Assembly (NCBI RefSeq): GCF_900104765.1 | Contig: NZ_LT629737.1 | Location: 372,001-436,000 of the forward strand | Length of the DNA stretch: 64,000 bases | DNA from: Gillisia sp. Hel1_33_143 | Lineage (GTDB): Bacteria; Bacteroidota; Bacteroidia; Flavobacteriales; Flavobacteriaceae | Direction of reading: 5' to 3' | In this document: piece after piece, positions 19,897 to 29,588 of the stretch | How positions within the stretch are numbered: position 1 is the first letter of the stretch | Layout of the letters: the number at the start of each line of letters is the position of its first letter | The notes under the pieces: model-generated | The model's input: only the letters and a program-made list of their open reading frames with translations | Told to the model about the DNA's origin: nothing | Databases searched by the model: none | Program-made: the position numbers and the translations under genes

Positions 19897-20915
19897 TTGA
19901 TAGCAGGACATTCACATTCCCATCTTTCCCTATTCTTTCCAAAATTATATCCCAAGGTAATTTGATGAAACCCGGAATTACTAAGTACCAAAGAATTCAT
20001 TTGGTAACTATAGGTATAGGCAAATACAAATCGCTTATAGTCATAACCTAAAAACGGAGTTAAATATTGTAGTTTTTGATTCTCAACCTTTTCACCATCC
20101 AACGTATATTCTGCACCTTCAAAACTACGTCTAAAAGAAGCTCCACCCCATAGACTTCCATTTTCCAGTTCTTTATATACTTTAAAGTTTACATCTACAG
20201 ATGCCTCTTTAGTTGCATCTCTTAATTGTAGCATTACAGAAGGCTCATACCCCCAGTCACTATTATTCTTAGTAAATAGGTATCCGGCAGAAAATAGATA
20301 CTTACGCTGATTGCTAGGTACCGCATCAGAAAAGAATAGATCTCTTCTTACATTCAATATATTCTTTACGGTAGCATGAGCGTAGAATTCATGATAATAG
20401 TAAGACATCCCTACATCCATATTGGCATAATAATCAGATTGATTATTACCGCTTACCAAAGGGTCAAATTCCCTAAAATTACTTTGATCTAAAGAATGCT
20501 GAATTAACCCCCCACTTATTCCAAAAGATAACTGATTTAAGTCGAATTCACTTCTAGACATTAATAAATGGTAGGCAAAGGTTCCATAGAATCCTCGTGT
20601 AGAAAAGTTTCCGTTTTCATCATTAAAGGCGATTACGCCCAACCCTATTTTATCCCAAACTCTTCCATGCACATTTAAGGTTTGTAAGCTTGGAGCATCT
20701 TCCACGTCAAACCACTGTTGTCTTGCGGTAAGCCTAATTTTATTATAATTGGAAGCTCCAGCCATAGATGGATGTAGCAAGTAAAGGTTATCTGTAAGAT
20801 AGTCTGAATAGGTTGGAATAACTTCCTGAGCCGTTGTTTGAAGACAGCCGCCAAAAAAAAACAACGCGCAAAGAAACAAACCTTTAAAAAGGTTTAATAA
20901 TAGTTTGAAATTCAT
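19893..20915 (-). CDS. PorP/SprF family type IX secretion system membrane protein
   Basis: A 340-residue outer membrane barrel of the PorP/SprF family, which in Bacteroidota works with the type IX secretion system and often with a specific large adhesin. Residues 1-29 are a signal peptide (a Cys at 24 might act in lipidation but the cleavage after TTAQ looks more likely). The mature start EVIPTYSDYLTDNLYLLHPSMAG is the family hallmark. There is no adhesin or OmpA-like gene beside it, so it is an orphan copy. Convergent with murI, with overlapping stop codons. Confidence 0.88.
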   Translation of the reverse strand: MNFKLLLNLFKGLFLCALFFFGGCLQTTAQEVIPTYSDYLTDNLYLLHPSMAGASNYNKIRLTARQQWFDVEDAPSLQTLNVHGRVWDKIGLGVIAFNDENGNFSTRGFYGTFAYHLLMSRSEFDLNQLSFGISGGLIQHSLDQSNFREFDPLVSGNNQSDYYANMDVGMSYYYHEFYAHATVKNILNVRRDLFFSDAVPSNQRKYLFSAGYLFTKNNSDWGYEPSVMLQLRDATKEASVDVNFKVYKELENGSLWGGASFRRSFEGAEYTLDGEKVENQKLQYLTPFLGYDYKRFVFAYTYSYQMNSLVLSNSGFHQITLGYNFGKNRERWECECPAIN

Positions 20916-21018
20916 GTATACTTTTAATCGGTCCCCAATAAGTTAGAAATATAAGGAAATTTTAGAGGTCTCCACCAATATCAATTATGAATATGTAGCT
21001 AAGCCTACTTTCTTTTAG

Positions 21019-21026
21019 TAATTTTG
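21019..21026 (+). promoter_or_regulatory. Candidate -7 box of the NifU-like gene
   Basis: TAATTTTG, 15 bases before the ATG, matches TAnnTTTG. No convincing -33 element is visible. Confidence 0.45.
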
Positions 21027-21041
21027 CAAAAAATAATAACT

Positions 21042-21980
21042 ATGAATCCATATACCATCCATATACAACCCACCACTAATCCTGCTATCGTAAAATTTGA
21101 GACCAATCAATTCTTAACGAGGCACGATAGTTTTGAGTTTAAGAATATTGAAGAGGCTGCAAAGTCTCCATTGGCACAACAACTTTTTTACCTTCCTTTT
21201 GTAAAGACGGTTTTTATTACTCAAAACTTTATTGCAATAGAAAAATATAATATTGTTGAATGGAGCGATGTTCAAGAAGAAGTAGCAGATCAGCTTAAAG
21301 AATATTTAAATAGCGGAAGTGAGATCATAAAAACGGAAGAGGTGTCTACTTCTAAGAAAGTACCTGTAACAGTTTATGCAGAAAGCACTCCAAATCCTTC
21401 TGTGATGAAATTTGTTGCCAATAAAAAGCTGGTAATAGCTCCCATAGAATTTAAGAATATAGACGACACTAAAAATGCTCCAATGGCGAGAAAATTATTC
21501 AATTTTCCATTCGTTAAAGAGATCTTTATGGATGAGAACTATATCTCTGTAAACAAATATGATGTAGCAGATTGGAATGAGATCACCATGGAGATCCGAG
21601 AGTTTATCAGAATCTATATTGAAGAGGGAAATGAGGTAATGACCAAGCAGGAATTAGAAACAGAGACCTCCGAAGAAAATGTTTCTCAAAGTAATAAACC
21701 TTCTGCCAAAGTACAAGCAGTAGAACCTAGAGATCTAGATGAGATCTCCCAACAAGTAGTAGATATTCTAGATGAGTATATTAAACCTGCTGTTGCTAGT
21801 GATGGAGGTAATATTATGTTCGATTCATACAATCCAGAGACCAAGACCGTAAAAGTTATTTTACAGGGTGCTTGCAGCGGTTGTCCGTCTTCTACTGCCA
21901 CTTTAAAGAGCGGAATAGAAACAATGATGAGAGACATGCTTCACGGCCATGTGAGCTATGTAGAAGCGGTTAACGGATAA
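21042..21980 (+). CDS. NifU-type iron-sulfur scaffold with duplicated Nfu N-domain
   Basis: A 312-residue protein. Two tandem Nfu N-terminal domains are visible (about 1-95 and 113-205); both contain a TxNPxxxKF start and an FxxxPFVKxxF motif. The C-terminal NifU domain (about 225-312) carries the Fe-S-binding CSGC (Cys278 and Cys281) in GACSGCPSS. Nfu proteins carry or repair iron-sulfur clusters. I chose the ATG at 21042; a TTG at 21024 adds six residues. It stands alone and ends three bases from the convergent phosphate transporter gene. Confidence 0.9.
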   Translation: MNPYTIHIQPTTNPAIVKFETNQFLTRHDSFEFKNIEEAAKSPLAQQLFYLPFVKTVFITQNFIAIEKYNIVEWSDVQEEVADQLKEYLNSGSEIIKTEEVSTSKKVPVTVYAESTPNPSVMKFVANKKLVIAPIEFKNIDDTKNAPMARKLFNFPFVKEIFMDENYISVNKYDVADWNEITMEIREFIRIYIEEGNEVMTKQELETETSEENVSQSNKPSAKVQAVEPRDLDEISQQVVDILDEYIKPAVASDGGNIMFDSYNPETKTVKVILQGACSGCPSSTATLKSGIETMMRDMLHGHVSYVEAVNG

Positions 21981-21983
21981 TCT

Positions 21984-24248
21984 CTAAAAGGTTCTTTTAG
22001 CTTCTTTATGAAACTCCTGAAATAAGATTAATAGACTCATTGTAGAAGAAATCAGATCTTTGATCTCTAATAATAAGCCAAAATATAATTTAGAGTTCTT
22101 TGGGCTGGTTTCTGATGTTCTAATTCTATTGATCTGTTTTTGGATAAGATCTGACACATGATCCATTAAAAATTGTTTTTCTGAGATCACCTTATCAATA
22201 TTATGGAAGCTGTGCGTATCAAAGATAAGTTTGATATCATCAAACAATCCTTGTGTTTTCTCATCAATACCCTTAAGATCTCTAATTTGATTAAATTTTA
22301 GATTCTTATGATTGTTATGTACATGATTATAACTATTTCTGGTTATAAACCCAATAGACTGCACCATGTCCTGCAAATGATCTAAAATTAGGATATAGAA
22401 TTTACTGGCTTCCACAGAATCGTCATCTAAAGATTTAATAAAGTAGAAAATATTGCCTTTAAGTTCATCGATATCAGATTCTAATTTATCTATTTGTTTA
22501 CTTGTCTTTTTAAGCTTTCCAAGATCATGATATCCTAGATTATCTACTGTTTTAGTGAACATCTTATTAATACCTCCTATAACGCTAGATATATTTTCTG
22601 AAGTTTCTACTGTAATTTCATTTATGGTGATGATATCTCTTCTATTATATCTTTTCTGCTTTTTCTCTTCTTTCATTTTACGAGAATGAACTATAGCGCT
22701 TCTTACAATTAAGATCACTGCAATAAGAATTAGTCCCGCTATGGCGATAATACCTCCAAAGTAAATGATTGCCGCAAATAATGCTGCTCCAAAAAAGGCT
22801 ATTAGTGCGGTTACAAACCAACCTCCAATAACATTAAGAACTCCAGCAACCCTATAAACGGCGCTATCTCTATCCCAGGCTCTATCTGAAAGCGATGTAC
22901 CCATAGCAACCATAAAAGTTACATAAGTTGTGGATAGTGGTAGCTTTAGATTTGTTGCCATAGAAATAAGAATACTTGCTACTACCAAATTTACAGAGGC
23001 TCGCACAAGATCAAAAGATGGAGCATCCAATCGTTTAGCACGTTCATGATTGTCTGTCTTTTGAAATTTAGCATCTATCTTTTTAGATAATGTAACAGGA
23101 ATAAGGCCTTCCACAAAATTGCTAATCCCAATGAAATATCTAACTATACCTCTAGAAATAATATTAGGCTCAAAACGTTCATCTCCTCCAGTTTGTCTTC
23201 CCAGGTTGATCTCTGTATCTGTAACCTTCATAGCTTTACTAGAAAACCATAAAGTGATTACCATTATAAGACCCGCAAAAACCAATAGAAATACAGGAGT
23301 TTGCACTTCCCCGGTTAAACCATCCATTAATAATTGGGAAGGTAGCACCCCGGTAGCCTGATAAGCTGTCTGCCAAATTTCGAATGATTGCCATGCAGCA
23401 ATAGGAACTCCAATAAAATTTACAAGATCATTCCCTGCAAACGCTAGTGCCAATGCAAAAGTTCCCACAACAATAATCACTTTAAGAATATTGATGTTTA
23501 ACAGCTTTATAGCCATTTGCGAGAGGGCGGTAAAGATCACAAAACTGGCTCCAACGATAATAAGGGTATTATCATTTACATAATCTAAAAATCCATCTGG
23601 CAATCCTGAAATACTTTTAAGGCCTTTTAATAAGATAAAATAAAGAATTGCAGAAAGTGAAACTCCTCCGAATACAGCACCTACGTATTTTAATTTCTTT
23701 TCATATTGAAAAGAAAAAACCATTCTAGAAAAATACTGAACCACAGCACCAACGGTGAATGCTATAACTACAGAAAGCAAGATCCCTGTAACAATCTCTG
23801 TTGCCTTAGTGGTATTAATATAACTAAAAAGCGTTCCATAATCTCCCGTGGTATGATAGATCTTTAGTAAAGAAATGCAAACAGCCGCCCCTAACAGTTC
23901 AAAAACAATGGAGACGGTTGTTGAGGTTGGCAGGCCTATAGAATTAAAGAAATCTAAGAGCAGGATGTCTGCTATCATCACAGCCATGAAGATGATCATG
24001 ATCTCTTCAAAATAGAACTTACCGGGAACAAAAATTCCTTCACGAGCAACTTCCATTAAACCGCTAGAGAAAATGGCTCCTACTCCAACTCCCAAGCTAG
24101 CAACAATAAGTATGGTTCTTAAAGGCACCGCTTTAGACCCTATAGCAGAATTCAGGAAATTTACAGCATCATTGCTCACTCCTACCACAAGATCTGTGAT
24201 AGCTAATGCAAACAAACCAACAAGCATTACAATATAAACGTCTTCCAT
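21984..24248 (-). CDS. PiT family inorganic phosphate transporter with PhoU-like C-terminus
   Basis: A 754-residue inner membrane protein. The N-terminal part (about 1-530) has many transmembrane helices and two PHO4 halves; NDAVNF near residue 25 and AGNDLVNFIG near residue 270 are the duplicated phosphate/cation signatures. The last 200 residues are a cytoplasmic helical domain resembling PhoU/DUF47, which usually controls PiT transport. In many bacteria this regulator is a separate gene. I chose the ATG at 24248; a TTG three codons upstream is possible. It is transcribed alone. Confidence 0.9.
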   Translation of the reverse strand: MEDVYIVMLVGLFALAITDLVVGVSNDAVNFLNSAIGSKAVPLRTILIVASLGVGVGAIFSSGLMEVAREGIFVPGKFYFEEIMIIFMAVMIADILLLDFFNSIGLPTSTTVSIVFELLGAAVCISLLKIYHTTGDYGTLFSYINTTKATEIVTGILLSVVIAFTVGAVVQYFSRMVFSFQYEKKLKYVGAVFGGVSLSAILYFILLKGLKSISGLPDGFLDYVNDNTLIIVGASFVIFTALSQMAIKLLNINILKVIIVVGTFALALAFAGNDLVNFIGVPIAAWQSFEIWQTAYQATGVLPSQLLMDGLTGEVQTPVFLLVFAGLIMVITLWFSSKAMKVTDTEINLGRQTGGDERFEPNIISRGIVRYFIGISNFVEGLIPVTLSKKIDAKFQKTDNHERAKRLDAPSFDLVRASVNLVVASILISMATNLKLPLSTTYVTFMVAMGTSLSDRAWDRDSAVYRVAGVLNVIGGWFVTALIAFFGAALFAAIIYFGGIIAIAGLILIAVILIVRSAIVHSRKMKEEKKQKRYNRRDIITINEITVETSENISSVIGGINKMFTKTVDNLGYHDLGKLKKTSKQIDKLESDIDELKGNIFYFIKSLDDDSVEASKFYILILDHLQDMVQSIGFITRNSYNHVHNNHKNLKFNQIRDLKGIDEKTQGLFDDIKLIFDTHSFHNIDKVISEKQFLMDHVSDLIQKQINRIRTSETSPKNSKLYFGLLLEIKDLISSTMSLLILFQEFHKEAKRTF

Positions 24249-24419
24249 ATAGGACAATTTCTAACTAGCAAATGTGCTAAATTTTTAATCAACAAAACCA
24301 TTTACAAGGTTATCAAAACTTTAAGAAGATTTCATTTAACAAAGCTTTGTAAAAATTATGTTTTAATAATTGTAATTTCAATTAAAATTAATAGTTATTA
24401 ACCAATTAAACCAAAAAAC

Positions 24420-24620
24420 ATGTCAGTTATCAAAGTTATTGAAGTAATGGCCAGTTCTACTAAAGGATGGGAAGATGCAGCTCAAAACGCTGTTAAACAT
24501 GCCTCCAAAACAGTAAAGAACATTAAATCTGTATATGTAAGAGATCAGACTGCAACTGTTTCTGGAGAAAATATCACCGAGTATAGAGTTAACCTGAAGA
24601 TCTCTTTTGAGATAAGCTAG
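24420..24620 (+). CDS. Dodecin family flavin-binding protein
   Basis: A 66-residue dodecin, the small protein that forms hollow dodecamers storing or buffering riboflavin, FMN or related flavins. The family pattern is complete: VIKVIEVMASSTKGWEDA at the start with the flavin-stacking Trp17, then VKNIKSVYVRDQTATV and a final strand EYRVNLKISFEI. It has its own terminator and no operon partner. The 160-base AT-rich gap upstream holds no other gene; I could not assign a consensus promoter in it. Confidence 0.93.
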   Translation: MSVIKVIEVMASSTKGWEDAAQNAVKHASKTVKNIKSVYVRDQTATVSGENITEYRVNLKISFEIS

Positions 24621-24640
24621 TTCCATTTATAAAAGTTTAT

Positions 24641-24668
24641 ACGCTCCCAATTGGGGGCGTTTTTTATT
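24641..24668 (+). terminator. Intrinsic terminator of the dodecin gene
   Basis: An eight-pair stem (24641-24648 with 24653-24660), AATT loop, followed by a T run. Confidence 0.88.
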
Positions 24669-24686
24669 TATTTAAACCTTCAACTT

Positions 24687-26732
24687 ATGTCTACCCATCC
24701 ATATACCAATTCCCTAATTAATGAAACTAGCCCTTATCTCTTACAGCATGCGCACAATCCTGTTAATTGGTTTCCGTGGAAAGATGAGATCTTAGACAAG
24801 GCTAAGTCTGAGGAAAAATTGATAATTATTAGCGTTGGTTATGCGGCATGCCACTGGTGCCATGTAATGGAACATGAAAGCTTTGAAGATGAAGCGGTTG
24901 GTGATGTTATGAACGAAAATTACATCAGTATAAAGGTAGATAGAGAAGAAAGACCTGATGTAGACCAGGCGTATATGAATGCAGTGCAACTTATGACGGG
25001 TAGTGGAGGCTGGCCTATGAATATTATTGCACTCCCAGATGGCAGACCAGTTTGGGGAGGTACCTATTTCAAAAAAGAACAATGGATGAGTGTCCTCAAA
25101 CAGATCTCAGACCTCTATAAAAAAGAGGCTGAGCAATTATTTGAATATGCAGATAAATTAGAAAAAGGCTTACATCAACTGCAAATTATTCCCCCACCTC
25201 AAGAAGAACAAAATTTAAAAAAAGAAGATTTCACTGCTGTTCTAAATACCTTCAAACGCAATTTCGATCATAGAGACGGTGGGATGAGCCAGGTTCCAAA
25301 ATTTGTAATTCCTTCAAACTTCCAATTTCTTTTGAGGTATGCTTTTCAGAATGAAGACCAAGGTTTAAAAGATTTTGTATTTAAAAGTCTGGATAAAATA
25401 TCCTACGGAGGGATTTTCGATCATATTGAAGGAGGATTTTCGAGATATTCTGTAGATGAACGCTGGCACATTCCTCATTTTGAAAAGATGCTTTATGATA
25501 ATGCACAAATGGTAAGTTTGTACAGTGAGGCGTATAAAGTAACTAAAAATAAGTGGTACAAAGAAGTTGTGTTGCAAACTTTAGGATTTATAAAAAATGA
25601 ACTTACTTCTCCTGAAGGTGGCTTTTATTCTTCTCTGGATGCCGATAGTTTGAACGCTGAAGGAAAGTTGATTGAAGGCGCTTATTATAGCTGGACCAAA
25701 ACAGAATTAAAGCAAGTATTACAAGATGATTTTGAACTCTTTTCTATGTATTACAACATAAATCCCACAGGTAAATGGGAAAAAGATCTATATGTTCCAA
25801 TAAGAACACTTTCTAACAAACAGCTATTCAAAGAGCAAAATCTAACTTTAGAAGAACTGGAAATTAAGAAAAAGGGCTGGATCGATATCTTAAGAGAACG
25901 GCGCACCTTCAGAAGCAAACCCAGATTAGATAATAAACAACTTACTTCATGGAATGCTCTTATGATTTCAGGTTATGTCTCAGCATATAAAGCTTTCAGC
26001 ATAGCAGAGCATCTTGAAATTGCTAAAACCAATGCGTCATTTATTCTTGAAAATCTACAAAAGAAAGATGGTGGCCTTTATCATTCTTATAAAGATGGGG
26101 CTAGTAATATAAATGGGTTCTTAGAAGATTATGCATTTACAATAGAAGCATTTATACATATTTATGAAGTTACTCTAGAAGAAACATGGCTAGACAAGGC
26201 ATCTCAATTATCAGAATATTGTATAGCTAAATTTTATTCTGAAGAACGATCGGCATTCTATTTTACATCTATAGATGATAGAGCTCTTATTACTAGAAAT
26301 GTAGATCTTAATGATAATGTAATGCCCGCTGCTAATTCTGTAATGGCAAAAAATCTACATCAACTTTCGAAGTATTTTGATAATTCTAGCTATTTCAACA
26401 TAGCAAAAAAAATGCTTTTGAATATGAATCATCAACTTGAAGAATACCCCCAAGGCTATTCCAATTGGCTAGATCTAAAAATGGATCTCACTTATAATTT
26501 TTATGAGGTTGTAATTACCGGGAAAAAGGCGCTTAGCAATTTAAAAGAATTGAACACTCACTATTTAGCAAACATTTTAATTGATGGAACATTAAAAGAC
26601 AATTCAGATAGGCCACTCTTAAAGGACCGTTACAAATCTAATGAGGATCTATTTTATGTTTGTGAGAATAGTGCTTGCAAGCTACCTGTAAGGTCTATGA
26701 AGGCATGCCTGGAACATTTTAACAAAAATTAA
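24687..26732 (+). CDS. DUF255/YyaL-type thioredoxin domain protein
   Basis: A 681-residue protein of the family annotated as thioredoxin domain-containing, YyaL or SPATA20-like. The N-terminal thioredoxin-like DUF255 domain (about 1-165) starts [17 protein letters not shown] and has the redox-type CHWC at 55-58. The rest resembles an (alpha/alpha)6 barrel of the glycosidase/epimerase type, with an [11 protein letters not shown] segment near 265. The biochemical role is unknown. I chose the ATG at 24687 because the family start follows at once; a longer frame overlaps the dodecin terminator. No signal peptide is visible. Confidence 0.88.
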   Translation: MSTHPYTNSLINETSPYLLQHAHNPVNWFPWKDEILDKAKSEEKLIIISVGYAACHWCHVMEHESFEDEAVGDVMNENYISIKVDREERPDVDQAYMNAVQLMTGSGGWPMNIIALPDGRPVWGGTYFKKEQWMSVLKQISDLYKKEAEQLFEYADKLEKGLHQLQIIPPPQEEQNLKKEDFTAVLNTFKRNFDHRDGGMSQVPKFVIPSNFQFLLRYAFQNEDQGLKDFVFKSLDKISYGGIFDHIEGGFSRYSVDERWHIPHFEKMLYDNAQMVSLYSEAYKVTKNKWYKEVVLQTLGFIKNELTSPEGGFYSSLDADSLNAEGKLIEGAYYSWTKTELKQVLQDDFELFSMYYNINPTGKWEKDLYVPIRTLSNKQLFKEQNLTLEELEIKKKGWIDILRERRTFRSKPRLDNKQLTSWNALMISGYVSAYKAFSIAEHLEIAKTNASFILENLQKKDGGLYHSYKDGASNINGFLEDYAFTIEAFIHIYEVTLEETWLDKASQLSEYCIAKFYSEERSAFYFTSIDDRALITRNVDLNDNVMPAANSVMAKNLHQLSKYFDNSSYFNIAKKMLLNMNHQLEEYPQGYSNWLDLKMDLTYNFYEVVITGKKALSNLKELNTHYLANILIDGTLKDNSDRPLLKDRYKSNEDLFYVCENSACKLPVRSMKACLEHFNKN

Positions 26733-26787
26733 ACATCAAAAATTCTAATTTCTTTCCTAAAAAAGCTCAATTTGCAAAAAAGATACT

Positions 26788-27633
26788 ATGGATAAATTAA
26801 ATGACTGGGAAGCATACGCAAAAGATTATACTGAAAAGTTTATAGATTATTTACCGACACTCATTGGTGCATTAGCCATTTTGTTAATTGGGTGGTGGGT
26901 TATTAAATTAGTAGTAAGTTATACGAGAAAACTCTTTAATAAGACCGATTACGACCAAAATCTTGAAAATTTTGTTCTAAACTTATTGAGCTGGACTTTA
27001 AAGATTCTTTTATTCATAGTAGTAGTTACTCAATTAGGTATCGAGACAACTTCTCTAGTTGCTGTAGTTGGTGCGGCGGGATTAGCAGTGGGTCTGGCAT
27101 TGCAGGGATCATTGTCTAATTTTGCAGGTGGTGTTCTAATAATAGTTTTAAAACCTTTTAGAATTGGAGACTGGATAGAAGCTCAGGGAGTTTCTGGTAC
27201 GGTTAAAGAAACCACTTTGTTCTACACTAAGCTAAATACTTTTGGTAATCAACTAGCAGTTATACCAAACGGCCAATTAACTAATGATAATATCATTAAT
27301 TATACTGTAGAAGGTAAAAGAAAAGATGCCATTACTATTGGGATTTCTTATGATAGTGATATAAAACAGGCCAAAGATATTCTTCTGAATTTAATGCAAG
27401 AGCAAAAAGAGATCTTCACAGATCCTGCTCCACAAGTTGTAGTTACAGAGCTTGCAGATAGCGCTGTAAATCTTTCTGCTAGATTTTGGGCAAATAACGA
27501 AGACTTCTGGAATTGCCACTGGTATACAATAGAAGAAGCAAAAACAAGACTAGAAGGTGCAGGTATTGGAATTCCATTCCCACAAAGAGATATTCATTTC
27601 TTTGATCATTCTAAAGAAAATAAATCTGAATAA
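26788..27633 (+). CDS. Small-conductance mechanosensitive channel (MscS family)
   Basis: A 281-residue inner membrane channel that opens under membrane tension. Three transmembrane helices lie at about 22-42, 66-86 and 90-112; the third is the Gly/Ala-rich pore helix GAAGLAVGLALQGSLSNFAGG. The MscS beta-domain signature FRIGDWIEAQGVSGTV follows, then the alpha/beta C-terminal domain. Size is that of the minimal MscS group. It converges on tsaB with only two bases between stop codons, and its terminator lies inside tsaB. Confidence 0.93.
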   Translation: MDKLNDWEAYAKDYTEKFIDYLPTLIGALAILLIGWWVIKLVVSYTRKLFNKTDYDQNLENFVLNLLSWTLKILLFIVVVTQLGIETTSLVAVVGAAGLAVGLALQGSLSNFAGGVLIIVLKPFRIGDWIEAQGVSGTVKETTLFYTKLNTFGNQLAVIPNGQLTNDNIINYTVEGKRKDAITIGISYDSDIKQAKDILLNLMQEQKEIFTDPAPQVVVTELADSAVNLSARFWANNEDFWNCHWYTIEEAKTRLEGAGIGIPFPQRDIHFFDHSKENKSE

Positions 27634-27635
27634 GA

Positions 27636-28304
27636 TTAACCTGCCATAAAATCTTTAAGATAATAAGGTTCAAAATAAGCGACATCTTCATGGTCGCTTA
27701 TTTTGTTTTTAGCCGAAGCTATAGCAACCATTTCTTTTGCTGAAGGCATTTTATTATCGATAAATAGTGCATTTTCATGCTGGCAGATCGCTTTGAACTT
27801 ATCTACTCCACTACCAATAAAATAAACTTTCCCTTTTTCTAAATATTCAGAATAGGAAGTGTCATCTAAGATCTTAGCAGAGGTGTCTTCCAGTTGTTTT
27901 CCCGAAGCGTCGAAAACGGCAGTGTAAACTTCCATTCTACGAGCATCTAACATGGGAATCACAAATTCTCCTTTTGTTTCTAAGGTATTTACCTGATAAG
28001 CTAAAGCAGTTAAGGTAGGTACAGAAATAAGCGGAATGCTCAAAGAAAAGCACAGTCCTTTAGCGGCAGAAACACCAATTCTCAATCCTGTATAAGAACC
28101 CGGACCTTTACTAATGGCAATTGCATCCAAATTGGAAAGTTCCAGGTTATTATCTTTTAAAATATCATTTATAAAGAGATGCAATCTTTCGGCATGAGAA
28201 TAGCCTTGATCGTAATCTTCTTTTACAGCTACAACTTTTCCATTTACTCCAAGAGCAACAGAGCAGTTGGTAGATGCGGTTTCAATACAAAGTATATTAG
28301 ACAA
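27636..28304 (-). CDS. tsaB: tRNA threonylcarbamoyladenosine biosynthesis protein TsaB
   Basis: TsaB is the non-catalytic partner of TsaD in making t6A37 on ANN-decoding tRNAs. The 222-residue product starts ILCIETASTNCSVALG and contains the SKGPGSYTGLRIGVSAAKG motif (about 65-83), both family hallmarks. The reading frame has no ATG near the start; the TTG at 28304 is the only choice that keeps the family N-terminus and does not overlap the upstream adaptor gene. It follows that gene by 11 bases, so it is probably cotranscribed with the export cluster. The C-terminal coding region contains an antisense terminator for mscS. Confidence 0.94.
   Translation of the reverse strand: MSNILCIETASTNCSVALGVNGKVVAVKEDYDQGYSHAERLHLFINDILKDNNLELSNLDAIAISKGPGSYTGLRIGVSAAKGLCFSLSIPLISVPTLTALAYQVNTLETKGEFVIPMLDARRMEVYTAVFDASGKQLEDTSAKILDDTSYSEYLEKGKVYFIGSGVDKFKAICQHENALFIDNKMPSAKEMVAIASAKNKISDHEDVAYFEPYYLKDFMAG
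27672..27710 (+). terminator. Intrinsic terminator of mscS, embedded in tsaB
   Basis: On the plus strand a perfect twelve-pair stem (27672-27683 with 27693-27704), nine-base loop, followed by G and five T residues. It begins about 40 bases after the mscS stop, entirely within the tsaB coding sequence on the other strand. Confidence 0.8.
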
Positions 28305-28315
28305 AATTTGTGCTT

Positions 28316-29584
28316 TTATTCGGCAGGTTTCGCATCGTTAGCTACTGATACCTCATCACCATTATCCAAACCTTTGGTAACAGTGTTATAAGGTCCTGTA
28401 ATAATAGTTTCTCCGTCTTTTAAACCAGAGATAATTTCAATATTTCGATCGTCCTGTATGCCTGTTTTTACAACACGCAATTTAGCTCGATTTCCATCCT
28501 TAACAAAGACAGTTTCAAATTTTTCATCAGTAGATACTGTAGGCTTATTTACTGTTCTTTTAGAAGAAGTATCACTCTTAATAACAATTGCACTAATAGG
28601 GATTCCTATAACCTTATCTTTTCTTCGTGTAATAATATCTACAGTTGCCGTCATTCCAGGTCTAAAAGGAGAATAGTTCTCAGATTTTCCTTCTAAAAGA
28701 TCCTGATACGAAGATTCTAAAATTCTTACTTTAACCTTAAAATTAGTAACCTGATCTGCTGTTAAACCTTCAATTGCAGAGTTTGATATTTCAGTAACTA
28801 TTCCTTTAAATTCTCTTTTTAAATAGGCATCTACCTCTACCACGGTAGAATCTCCTACAGAAACTTTAACAATATCGTTTTCATTTACATCAACCTCAAC
28901 CTCCATATTAGCCAGATTCGCCACTCTCATGATCTCTGTTCCTGCCATTTGTTGAGTACCTACTACTCTTTCTCCTAGTTCTACATCTAATTTAGATATT
29001 GTTCCTCGCATTGGAGCATAAATTGTAGTTCTTGCCAAGTTATCTGTAGCCTCAGTAACACTTGCAGAAGCACTTTGCATGCTGTAGTAAGCTGCATTTT
29101 TAGAAGCCTGAGCTACTTCATAAGATGCTACGATCTTATCCCACTCTGCTTTAGAGATCACCCCTTTTTCAAATAATTTCATATTTCTTTCAAAATTAGA
29201 TGTGGCTTCTTTTAAACTAGCTTCAGATTGGGCATATCCAGCTTTTACGTTGGATAATCCTGCGCGAGATCTTTGCAAACTAGATTGATAGATGTCAGGG
29301 TTTATTCTAACTAATAAATCTCCCTTTTCTACCATCTGTCCTTCCATAATTGGTAGATCTATGATCTCTCCAGATACTTCTGAAGAAAGTTTAACTTCTA
29401 CTTCCGGCTGAATCTTTCCGGTAGCAGAAACCGTTTCAATAATACTTAGAGGTTCAATCTTGGTGATCTCAACCTCTTTTAAATTAGCGTTAGAACCAAA
29501 CCAACCTGCTTTCTTTCCAACAATTAATAAAGCAATAAGTACAACGGCTATTACACCAATGATAAGAAGTGTTTTTTTCTTCAT
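28316..29584 (-). CDS. Efflux periplasmic adaptor (HlyD/MacA-like), second copy
   Basis: A 422-residue membrane fusion protein with one N-terminal anchor helix (about 4-22), a biotinyl-lipoyl-like half-motif (SGEIIDLPIMEGQMVEKGDLL), a long alpha-helical hairpin (about 105-200), the second lipoyl half (TIYAPMRGTISKLDVELGERV) and beta-barrel and membrane-proximal domains. Such adaptors link an inner membrane pump to TolC. It is the second adaptor in the cluster and lies directly after the TolC gene (gap 4 bases). It has no private pump nearby, so it may share the ABC permeases or act with a pump encoded elsewhere. Confidence 0.88.
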   Translation of the reverse strand: MKKKTLLIIGVIAVVLIALLIVGKKAGWFGSNANLKEVEITKIEPLSIIETVSATGKIQPEVEVKLSSEVSGEIIDLPIMEGQMVEKGDLLVRINPDIYQSSLQRSRAGLSNVKAGYAQSEASLKEATSNFERNMKLFEKGVISKAEWDKIVASYEVAQASKNAAYYSMQSASASVTEATDNLARTTIYAPMRGTISKLDVELGERVVGTQQMAGTEIMRVANLANMEVEVDVNENDIVKVSVGDSTVVEVDAYLKREFKGIVTEISNSAIEGLTADQVTNFKVKVRILESSYQDLLEGKSENYSPFRPGMTATVDIITRRKDKVIGIPISAIVIKSDTSSKRTVNKPTVSTDEKFETVFVKDGNRAKLRVVKTGIQDDRNIEIISGLKDGETIITGPYNTVTKGLDNGDEVSVANDAKPAE

Positions 29585-29588
29585 GTTT

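Noticed and set aside
21984-22000. Shared terminator between the NifU-like and PiT genes
   Set aside because: A seven-pair stem with a three-base loop is present, but it is AT-rich and lacks a good T run on either strand.
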